A stretch of DNA of 17,415 bases from Byssochlamys sp. IMV 00236 (Eukaryota > Ascomycota > Eurotiomycetes > Eurotiales > Thermoascaceae), in contig MSJH02000621.1 of assembly GCA_001931875.2 (NCBI GenBank), positions 1-17,415 on the forward strand, written 5' to 3'. Positions 9,705-17,415 of the stretch are shown piece after piece. A program made the position numbers and the translations under genes. The notes below the pieces were generated by a model. It did no database searches, was not told where the DNA came from, and saw only the letters and a list, made by a program, of their open reading frames with translations. Within the stretch, counting starts at the first letter, position 1; every line of letters begins with the position of its first letter.

Positions 9705-11466
9705 ATGGAACATGAGCATCATATTAAAATAACAGTTCCCGAATCAGCACAGGATCTACGTGTTAGAAAGTTCATTGTACAGAATTATAGACATGTCTTC
9801 AAATCAAAAGAAAATATTCATCGAGCATTCAACAGAAAAGAGATCAGTATCAATGGCTGTCCGACTGAAGAAACAAGAAGGCTGAATACAGGCGATATTA
9901 TAGAAATAAACTATGACAAATCAATAGAAGAGGCTGAGAGACTAGAAACAATACCCATCGATATCTTATATCAGGATGAGCACTTGGCTGTTGTTTGGAA
10001 ACCACCTGGACAGGTATATAAGCCCTTCAACGTGTCATATTTTTTTCTTAATGCTTTTTGTTTGACAGAATTCTGCAGTTTTTGAAAAGGCAATTCATCA
10101 TAATACAGCAGAAATAGATTCAAAGGGAAATAAGCAAAAGATCTGGTGTATAAATGATATTCAAAAGGCAGCCTCTGGATTGGTAAAGATGAAGCATATC
10201 CAAGGCTTGATCTAACATAGATTGTAGATCCTTGTTGCAAAGAGTGAGCGAGTGAAAGAGTTACTGATGGAAAGCTATATGAATGACAAGATCAATTTTA
10301 CCATGCGCGTGATCTGCCATGGTCGAATCGACACGACTGTTATGTCTGATCTGTTTTGCTTGGATCAAAGCGACAAGACCCAAGAGTCCAAAGTGAACCC
10401 TAAAGATGTATTGAAATCAATCAACATAATATCAGCAACACGATCTAATCATGCGCAATATATTACAACACTTGACCTGCATTTACATTCACCACTTTCT
10501 AGTCTTCAACTTCGAAAATTATTCTTCTTTCAGTCAAAGCATCCTATCATAGGAGAATCTGCATACACCAAACTACTGCACGTCAACAAGGATAAAGGTC
10601 TATACGCTTCAATCATACACGTGAGCTTCCTTCATCCCATCAAAGGCACCCAAGTACAGGTCACCGGTAATGAACCTCAAAAGTTCGCAGTGATGCGTGA
10701 AAGAGAATTCAAATTTTATCAGAAAAAGATTGAAAGAGAAAACGAAGCAATGAGAAAGGCAGGAATAGACGCATCTGAGCAAATAGAACGAGAAAATGGT
10801 CAGTTACTGGCTTATGTATTGGGACAAAAGGATTTTTTCAATTTGACATTTAAAGTAACAAAGGATTGCTTAATCCCAAGGCCTGCTTCTGAAACACTTG
10901 TCAAAGCTGCTATAGATTTTATTAAGGATAGAAACGATACACGATTAATTGATATCGGAACAGGATGTGGTAATTTAGTCATATCCATCATGGCAAATCT
11001 CCCTTCTTCTGCTATAGCTTCGGCTGTCGCTATAGACATTAGTGATGCAGCACTTGCTGTTGCAAAAGAAAACGGTGAAGCCATACTAGGAAAAGACAAG
11101 AGTAAAAGAATTGAGTGGCGTAATCAATCCATGTCCGATATAGCAGATGGAAAAGTGTATGATATCTTGGTGTGCAATCCTCCTTATCTCGACTATAACC
11201 AGATTAGCAAACGAAAGGTTCAAATGGCAGATCTTGGTCAAGAACCACATATTGCCTTATTTGCTGAGGACGGTGGATTCAAATGGTACAATGTGCTAAG
11301 TGAAATAGCGCCCAACATTGTGAAAGATGAAGGAAGAGTTATATTAGAATGTGGAAAAGGTATTCTTCAGCAAGTATTAGACATATGGGCTGGTTGGGAA
11401 CAAGAAGCGATATATAAGGACGTTCAGGGATGGGATAGATGTATTGTATTAAAGAGAACGACATAG
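9705..11466 (+). CDS. Fusion: S4 domain, RluA-like pseudouridine synthase (apparently inactive) and PrmC/HemK-like glutamine methyltransferase
   Basis: Three exons, 9705-10013, 10069-10182 and 10228-11466, 553 aa, all phase 0. An S4-like RNA-binding region (about 18-75; NRKEISING) leads into an RluA-type fold (about 85-325): DILYQDEHLAVVWKPPGQ, NDIQKAASGLILVAKS, and SKHPIIGESAYTK near the end. At the site of the catalytic HRLDxxTSG motif the sequence is NDIQKAASG (132-140), with Gln135 where the essential Asp should be, so this domain is probably not a pseudouridine synthase now. The C-terminal part (about 345-553) is complete PrmC/HemK: FKVTKDCLIPRP, AdoMet loop DIGTGCG (383-389), NPPY (458-461), GWDRCIVL at the end. 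Such enzymes methylate the GGQ glutamine of release factors. No mitochondrial presequence is evident. Its stop lies 34 bp from the convergent stop of the IRG-like gene. Confidence 0.92.
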
Positions 11467-11500
11467 TCTGTGTGTAAAATATTTTTATATGTGTAATATA

Positions 11501-12726
11501 TTACTCTGTATGAGTTGCTCCAGACACCAAAGGATGCACATCTTTATCGTCATTTTTCAGATGCTGCTTGTTCTTTTGTTCGGATAGAGTCGTTAGAAAA
11601 TTGGTAATGAATACCTTTTCATGAATCAATCTCTGAATCTGATTACTTGGCTGGTTTAATATTAAAACAGTAACAAACTCAAGCAACGTATTGGCTGAGA
11701 TGATATAAAGCTGATTGATATCAAGCCCAAATCGCTGCATGTTCTTGTAGATTGTCTTTTTCACCTACGTAGCTCTCTAAGTCTTTCTTTTTTTCTAGTT
11801 TATCTTTTTTTTTTTATCTTACCTCTAATACCAGATCAGATACAGCCTGTGCCCATTTTTCAGTATCTGATAATTGCCTTGTCTTTAATCTTTGTATCTT
11901 CCTTTCTATAGACTAAAATAGTAAAGAGAGTTAACAAAAGAAGAAAAAGCTTTTTTTTATTACCAAATCAGATTTATTTTTTATAAAGAACACTGGCACA
12001 TTATATCTCGCTGCTTTTCTAGCTAGATCAACATCCGTGGCCATAAATCTATCGTCAAACACAACTAAAAGGGCATCAAATGCGCCCAAGCAATAGTTTT
12101 CAAAATAGTCTTTGTGAGGATGACGTGGTGTACCAATACCAGGCATATCCCACAAAGCGAGTGCAGGTAGTAACGGATGACGATAAGCTTTAGGTTCCAT
12201 TGTTGTTTCTGCCTCACCCACGGCCGCAGCTTTTGGATGATGATGCTGGTATCCAAGCATGGCATTCACCAAGGACGACTATAGCACTACTTAGAATGAC
12301 AACTAAACACGACGATATTGTTCAAACCTTTCCTGTTCCGGGAGAACCAACCACTGCTACATTATAATAGGAAGCATCTAATCGCAACATACCTTCAGCA
12401 CGTTGTAAATATTCTTCATTTATCAATTCTCTTTTATAACCAAATATAGTTCTTATGGAAGTAAGAAAATAATAAAATGGTGCCAGTGGCGAAACAACCA
12501 CACCAAACAAGCCGCCGATGAGGCCATCGACAATGTTATGGCCAGTAATAAGTTCATCATCCAATGCTTTACTAAACTCATATGCACCAACAATTGGCAA
12601 TGCTAACATGACGACAGGCGATAATAAAACAGCTGAACCTGCAGCACCCATTATTTGTAACCCCCTTTTAACATTTTCTTTTTTCCAAAGTCCATCTGCT
12701 GTCAATTGTGATTGATTTATTCCCAT
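11501..12726 (-). CDS. IRG-like (immunity-related GTPase family) GTPase, possibly myristoylated
   Basis: Four exons on the minus strand: 12726-12328, 12278-11964, 11912-11823, 11764-11501; all phase 0, 355 aa. The first intron splits the P-loop. G domain motifs: G1 GSPGTGKSS (127-135), a Thr-containing switch VGEAETTMEP (about 153-162), G3 DMPG (177-180) in WDMPGIGTPRHPHKDYFENY, and G4 NKSD (234-237). The WDxPGIGT...P...Y pattern after an ETTMxP switch is characteristic of the IRG family, known best from vertebrate defence against intracellular parasites. The start MGINQS fits the N-myristoylation consensus (Gly2, Ser6), as in some vertebrate IRGs. The region before the G domain holds two hydrophobic stretches (about 23-50 and 66-92) that could contact or cross membrane; the C-terminal part is helical-looking. 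What it does in a fungus is unknown. Confidence 0.87.
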
Positions 12727-13082
12727 TGATTGTAAAAAAAGAAAAAGAAAAGGGATAGAGAAAAGAGTAAACCAATGATCACATTTATCCCTCTGAACGA
12801 CATTGGTCTGTTGCTACAGAGACTATCACATGAACATCCCCTTCTTCGTAGTGCAAGAGAGCCATGCATTGATTTCACAAACTAATTCTGTACATTTATA
12901 AAACAATAGGGAGATCATCCTAAAATAGAGCTTCAGATTGAATGACACTTTTACAATAATACAGCCCTTTTTTGTTGTACCAATCGACTAGAAAGTCATG
13001 TGATCTATTGACAGCAAAATGCATAAAATCTTGGAAATGTTCATTCTCCTTTTTATTTCTTTATCATTTATATCTAAACTAA
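12727..13082. promoter_or_regulatory. Divergent promoter region, IRG-like / RING-CH genes
   Basis: A 356-bp gap between two head-to-head genes. CCAAT occurs near 12771 and 12979 on the + strand; TTTATAAAAC near 12894-12903 is a possible TATA element for the rightward gene; GTCATGTGAT near 12993 resembles a bHLH-type site. None is decisive. The 3' end before the rightward ATG is T/C-rich. No ORF or RNA gene was recognised in it. Confidence 0.45.
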
Positions 13083-13811
13083 ATGTCAACTTTTGTTCCA
13101 CAGCTTAAAAGAGAAAACGCTTTTCTTGGTGATCCTTTAAAAGATGTATATAGATGCAATATATACCAAATAAGTATACTTCTTTGCTGACTAACTTTAA
13201 TAGAATTTCTGCGCTATCTGTAACCATGACGAAGGAGCGGATTCTTGGTGTAATGTGACCTGTCACTGTTCAAGAAAGTAAAATGCTGAAGAATATACAA
13301 TATGCTTATACTAACCCCCCCTTAAAGAATCAAGTACGCCCATAGAGACTGTCTCATGAGTATGAGCACATGCATTAGATGCAACTCTTCTTTTGTAAAG
13401 ATACCGGAGCGCTCATCCTTTAAAAAGCCAACACCAACAATGAGACAGCGTTACTTGAGTAAGCATATATGTACGGTTTGAATAAATACTTAAACTTTTG
13501 TATAGAATACACACTTATTTTGTTTGCACTTTTGTATTTGATGCTACTAGCTTATGACCTAATGAACTGTACAAGTATTCAGACCATTTATGCCCATGAG
13601 CTGCCAGAGACAGACATTGTCGATAGACCAGACTATATCAAATTCCCAGTAAGTAACAATAGAGAACATAGAAATATATACTGATTTTCTTTAGAAAATA
13701 CACATGAAGTGTCTTAGACGAGGAATTTCTTATTCTATTTATTATCATTTGTTTAATTATTATCTTTTTGTTTTCATTTGTCTTTTTATTATTTATTACA
13801 TGCGAATATAA
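13083..13811 (+). CDS. RING-CH (MARCH-like) two-transmembrane E3 ubiquitin ligase candidate
   Basis: Five exons that make sense only when spliced: 13083-13145, 13204-13277, 13328-13458, 13506-13648, 13695-13811; phases agree, 175 aa. Residues 24-64 give a C4HC3 RING-CH pattern: C24-x2-C27-x13-C41-x-C43-x7-H51-x2-C54-x6-C61-x2-C64. The x7 before His is exact for RING-CH; the gap between C54 and C61 is shorter than usual. After a basic linker come two hydrophobic helices (about 91-106 and 156-173) separated by an acidic loop, the usual MARCH topology with the RING in the cytosol. Such ligases ubiquitinate membrane proteins during endosomal sorting or ER quality control. Introns have good branch sites (CTGACTAAC, TACTAACC). 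If intron 4 were retained, translation would stop at 13681-13683 with only the first helix. Confidence 0.8.
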
Positions 13812-13933
13812 AACTTTTTTAATTTCTAAGCATTGTTCTCCTTTTTTTTTTTGGTACCTGAGATTCCCTTTTTAAACAACTTTAAAGGAAAACCACAATG
13901 TTTCATAAAAAACTCTAAACCTTGGGCTGTTTT

Positions 13934-13939
13934 TTTATT
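13934..13939 (-). terminator. Polyadenylation signal AATAAA for CEP104
   Basis: AATAAA on the minus strand about 54 nt past the CEP104 stop, just beyond the poly-A (poly-T on the transcript) tract. Its position suits 3'-end formation of the CEP104 mRNA. Confidence 0.45.
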
Positions 13940-13948
13940 TTATGCATT

Positions 13949-13974
13949 AAAAAAAAAAAAAAAAAAAAAAAAAA
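13949..13974. repeat. Poly-A tract (26 A)
   Basis: Uninterrupted 26-nt A run, 18 bp beyond the CEP104 stop. On the CEP104 transcript it would be a poly-U stretch in the 3' UTR upstream of the AATAAA. Confidence 0.9.
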
Positions 13975-13992
13975 GCTGTATTCGATCGACAA

Positions 13993-16900
13993 CTACTTTT
14001 TAATGGCTGTTTTTGTAACCTTTCTTCTGGTTTGTTGTTGTTGTTGTTGTTGCTGCGGCTGCGGTTGCTGTTTCTTTGGTGAACGAGATTTCTTCAACTT
14101 TGGACAACCATCGCCTGTCATCAAATGTAACTTCCATCCTGATTCATTTGGTGGTTCAATATCCACTGTACACAAAGGACATATTGCTGTTGTACTGGGA
14201 TCAATCACATCTAATAAAAAAAAAAAAATCAATATATAAAAGAATTCATGCCAATGGTTTATACTCACTAGGACATGTTTGCTTCAGCGTGTGTTGCAAC
14301 CATTGCTCAACAGGAATAGCCAGATGACAGCGCGTACATTCTTTGGTTAGATGTCTCTTTTCGCAATCGATCAACATGTGTTCATTTAATGTTGATATTT
14401 CAGTAATCTATAAAATATGAGTATCCCATTCTTTAGATGTGTTCTATCTCACTTTACCATGCGACACATTGGGCAATTTGTCAATACAGGACAGGAATTG
14501 TAATAGTGTTTGATTAGCGTATCCTCATTGAATTCTGGATTCACTTCGTCACAGAATATGCAAACACTATAGAAAAAAAAGTATGAGTTGCTTGGTAGAT
14601 AAGAAAATGGCTTTTTTATGTACCTATTTTCATTGAGGGTAGGTACCTCTTGTTGAGCTGGCTGCTCTTTAGGTTTTTCCTTGGTTCGTTCCTTTACTTG
14701 TTCTTTAGGCTTAGTGCGAGCTGAGGTTGTACGGGTATTGGTTGTCGTTGTTGTTGTTTTTTTAGCTGCAGAAGAAGCAGGCCTCTTCTTATCGGCAGCC
14801 GTAGACTTGGTATCATTTGCAGCTGACCTCTTGACAGATGTAACAGTGCGTTGAGTAGGCGCTCTTCTTTCAGTAACAGTTAAGGCGCGCAACTCGGATA
14901 TTGTTTTTTTGGTATCATTTTTAGTAAACTTGGTATTGTTGAATGAATCTTTATCTACAAGTTTCTTTACAGTCTACAAAACATAAACAATTAGTGTTTG
15001 TTTATCTGTTGACAGTGTATGTGCCCTTACATCTGCTAGTGATAACTTTAATGATTCGTCAATATATGAACTCACCAAGTTGAAGCCAACTTGATCAGAA
15101 ATAGTAACAACTAACTTTACAGCCGCCTCTCGCACCTCGTCATGAGAGTGTCCTAGATAGGCAACCACAAACTGCATGAGGTCATGGAGAGGCACGAGTG
15201 TTTTCTTTGTGGTCTTTTTATTGCTAGTTGTCTTGTTAGGTGTATCAATGCCCAGCTTAAGCACAGTGGCTTCCACAAGCTCGATTCGAGCTTTAGCTTC
15301 TTTATGATTATGGATCAGCCTTTCTGGTTTGCCAATATACAAGGGCAATAGGGTATAAGGAGAATTGGAATAAGATTGAACCAAGACGAGAATCAAAGAA
15401 GTTGCGTCTTGTCTTGTCTTTTGATGGGCATCACCTGTTCGTTTCAAGAGCCCGCAAAAGGTACGCTCGACCCATTCAATCACTTTTTCTGTGTCAATAA
15501 CGGCTTGTTGACAAAAGTCGTTCAGTTGATGCCAGATAGATATAGCAAGCGTTACAATAGGCTCTCTTGAATCCATGACAGTCTCTTGAATTAACATGAG
15601 TGAAGCATTGACAAAATCAGCAACCATCGTGGTCTCATCGGTCAAGTCATAATCTGGAGTAAACATGATGTAGAGTTCGCTTAATTGATTGTTTCGAACC
15701 AACTGATATGCTGAGTCAATCCTTTGCTCTAGTTGGCCTAGTCCCCTTCCTCTACATTTTGATTTTATGCTCAGAATACAAGCAACAACTTCTTCACCAA
15801 ATATTTGAATGGGTAAAGTATATGGACCACGTTCTTCGTCCATGATAGGCTCGGGTATACTTTCAGGGTCAACAGGTTCTTCGACTTGTGTGGGTACAAT
15901 GGCTGTGTTGATTGACATAATATCTTCGTCATCAGGCATCACCCAATCTTCCTCTTGTTGATGCTGCTGCTGTGGTTGCGTTTGAGATGGTTCGCAACCA
16001 ATGAGTGTTCCATCAAAGTCATGATATTTTTCATCTTCATCTTGTAGTATATTTTGTGTAGACTCCAATTGGACCAATCTTCCTTCACTTGTTATTTGAA
16101 TATTTGCTTGTCTTAGCAATGACTCGGCTGTTTGTTTTACTATCTTTATGTCATCCTATCAAACAATATAAATATAAATGCATGTAGCTTAAAATGGTTT
16201 GACAACACATACCTTTATCTTTTCTGCCTCATCATAATCCTTAGTTTCCACTGCATGTCTCTTTCCGATTTCAAGGTCTGCTAATATCTTTGTAAACTTT
16301 TGCATTTTATCTCCAAGGTATTTATAAGTCTTGGCCTCTTGATAGGCTTCATCTGATGGAGTGTATATGATTAGGATCATGTGTGCATATAAATAGGAAA
16401 CATCTTACTTTGTACAGCCTCTTCCTCGGCAGCAAGTAAGACAGTTGCCCATTGCTGAAGTTCAATTTCGACAATGTTTGTAGTAGAAGAGTATTTTTGA
16501 ATGATGCTTTGATTGCTTGATACGCTTGTACGACGAGTAGATGAACTTAGAAGACTATTCTCATCAAATGGATTATGTATATTACGAGACTATATATATA
16601 TATATATATAAAGATGAGTAATACAATTATATATATACATGTATATATATATATTTTACGGGTATAGAAGAAGATGGATGTGAGGTACTGTGTATGGGCT
16701 GACCCAATACTTTGATAGCAAGTATACCAACCTAATAAAGAAGTGTAAACAAATAAACATGGTGCACATGTTATGAACACTTGCTTGGTTATATGTATTT
16801 AATCTATTTCGATGACAGTTACGTATCACCAATCGAACATATTCACCCTCCATATTGATTTTAATTGATTTTAATTCTCGAGCTCTGAACTGAGCCCTTG

Positions 16901-17391
16901 CATTATTATCAAAGCAGACATAACTAACGAATATAAGAAATGAATGTTTTATATGCTTATTTTTTTTTTTTTTTTACCCAAGTCTTGTAAATTCAATCAA
17001 CATGTTGTCATCCTCATCTGATGTATCAGGTACTACGATATCCTCTAATACATCCTGTGGATCTTTTAATATGCCGACATAGACATCAATCTTGGTTGCA
17101 ATTTTAAAATGATGGGATAATACTTGAACTTTATTAATATACGCTGGCCCTGTTAGCAAATGAATAATTAAATCTTGCGGGTATTCAGGGCATCTATATT
17201 TATACACACATCATCAATTACTCTTTTCTCTCTTCTTTATTTCTTTAATATCCATACTTGGGTGTTTGCCAGCCTTTGTAGTTATCAAAAGAAGACTCGT
17301 TATAAGGAGTCTCCATGAGTTGTTCAGGATTGTAGTCGTCATCCCATGAAGAGCAATGGACAACTTCATAAGGTAGCAAATTGGTTGCCAT
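13993..17391 (-). CDS. CEP104: CEP104 (centrosomal/ciliary tip protein, TOG domain and zinc-finger array)
   Basis: Eleven exons on the minus strand: 17391-17258, 17193-16978, 16923-16785, 16731-16660, 16589-16409, 16352-16213, 16155-15031, 14973-14624, 14566-14458, 14407-14269, 14210-13993; all phases agree, 940 aa (human CEP104 925). Order: N-terminal jelly-roll (1-175; RCPEYPQDLI-like strand, FTRLGYVCFDNN, RARELKSIKI, LNTYNQVGILAIKVLG); coiled coil (about 235-310) with RHAVETKDYDEAEKIK; acidic, Gln-rich linker; TOG domain (about 415-665) from ERGPYTLPIQIFGEE to HSHDEVREAAVKLV; basic Thr/Lys-rich linker; zinc-finger array (787-920) with CIFC, CPMC, CTRC and CPLC pairs each followed by His/Cys; C-terminal poly-Gln. 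In animals and green algae CEP104 binds tubulin, EB1 and CP110 and works at centrioles and ciliary tips. Exon 3 uses a GC donor. Confidence 0.95.
14032..14055 (-). repeat. CAA/CAG repeat encoding poly-Gln in CEP104
   Basis: TTG/CTG units on the + strand encode a Gln/Pro-Gln run near the C-terminus of CEP104, just after the last zinc finger. It also makes a spurious Cys-rich reading frame on the other strand. Confidence 0.85.
16591..16655. repeat. AT dinucleotide repeats inside CEP104 intron 4
   Basis: Two (TA)n blocks, 16591-16610 and about 16631-16655, fill most of the 70-nt fourth intron of CEP104, the longest of the 38 introns I reconstructed in the window. The repeat itself supplies the TATAG acceptor. 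Confidence 0.85.
16732..16784 (-). other. GC-AG intron in CEP104
   Basis: The third CEP104 intron begins CAA|GCAAGT and ends TTATTAG. Only this donor keeps the frame that gives NTYNQ followed by VGILAIKVLG, matching the conserved end of the jelly-roll domain. The neighbouring GTGTTC donor would shift the frame. GCAAGT is the standard form of the minor GC-AG class. Confidence 0.75.
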
Positions 17392-17415
17392 ATGAAAAAA
17401 GGTTAAGGAAAAAAA

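Larger units (their letters stand above)
13812..13992. other. 3'-3' intergenic region
   Basis: Short convergent gap between the RING-CH gene and CEP104. It is strongly A/T-rich, with a T run near 13842-13851 and a long A tract next to the CEP104 stop. No gene is seen in it. Confidence 0.6.

Noticed and set aside
12065..12265. Second minus-strand ORF overlapping the IRG-like exon 2
   Set aside because: Out-of-frame shadow; the in-frame reading has G3 and G4 GTPase motifs.
12727..13082. tRNA or small RNA gene between the IRG-like and RING-CH genes
   Set aside because: No cloverleaf, A/B box pair or terminator-like T run in a fitting arrangement was found by eye.
13922..14239. Plus-strand ORF with a Lys run followed by a Cys/Gly-rich run
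   Set aside because: It is the reverse strand of the CEP104 last exon: the Cys run is the poly-Gln repeat read backwards and the Lys run is the poly-A tract.
16732..16785. GT donor (GTGTTC) as an alternative for the third CEP104 intron
   Set aside because: It gives the next exon a frame that does not match CEP104 and soon runs into AT-repeat-derived sequence; the GC donor preserves both phase and the family motif.

Overview
This is a compact, AT-rich, intron-bearing nuclear segment. It most likely comes from an early-diverging fungus, and a Mucoromycota-type genome fits best. The reasons are: 38 reconstructed introns that are all 45-70 nt, often with CTAAC/TACTAAC-like branch sites; homopolymer A/T tracts at gene borders; very short intergenic gaps (34 bp between two convergent genes, 52 bp between two tandem genes); and a gene set, including TBCK and CEP104, that is more like animals or early fungi than like yeasts. 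The taxon is inferred. No rRNA, tRNA, CRISPR array, integrase or recognisable transposase was seen.

Layout. 1-1740: no intact gene; short open fragments in shifting frames look like decayed coding sequence. 1741-5364 (+): TBCK, pseudokinase + TBC Rab-GAP + rhodanese-like, 11 exons. 5437-6466 (-): splicing factor SYF2, 4 exons, convergent with TBCK. 6467-6836: shared divergent promoter region with a 41-nt T tract. 6837-8236 (+): a long coiled-coil protein with a CC1-box-like motif, a Spindly-like motif and a hydrophobic C-terminal tail, read as a candidate membrane-anchored dynein adaptor. 8289-9533 (+): UPF0014/FetB-type membrane permease, 6 exons. 9705-11466 (+): an S4 + RluA-like + PrmC/HemK methyltransferase fusion whose pseudouridine-synthase catalytic Asp appears to be lost. 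11501-12726 (-): a GTPase of the immunity-related GTPase (IRG) type with an N-myristoylation-like start. 13083-13811 (+): a small five-exon RING-CH (MARCH-like) two-helix membrane protein that only appears after splicing. 13993-17391 (-): the full 11-exon CEP104, a microtubule-tip/ciliary protein.

The genes do not form a metabolic operon. Several point to membrane traffic and microtubules: TBCK (Rab/endosome), the dynein-adaptor candidate, IRG-like GTPase, RING-CH ligase and CEP104. This may be coincidence. The most notable items are the adaptor candidate, the pseudouridine synthase-PrmC fusion, the IRG-like GTPase and CEP104 in what is probably a non-flagellated fungus. All exon joins were made by eye from GT(GC)-AG sites and homology recalled from family knowledge; no search was run.
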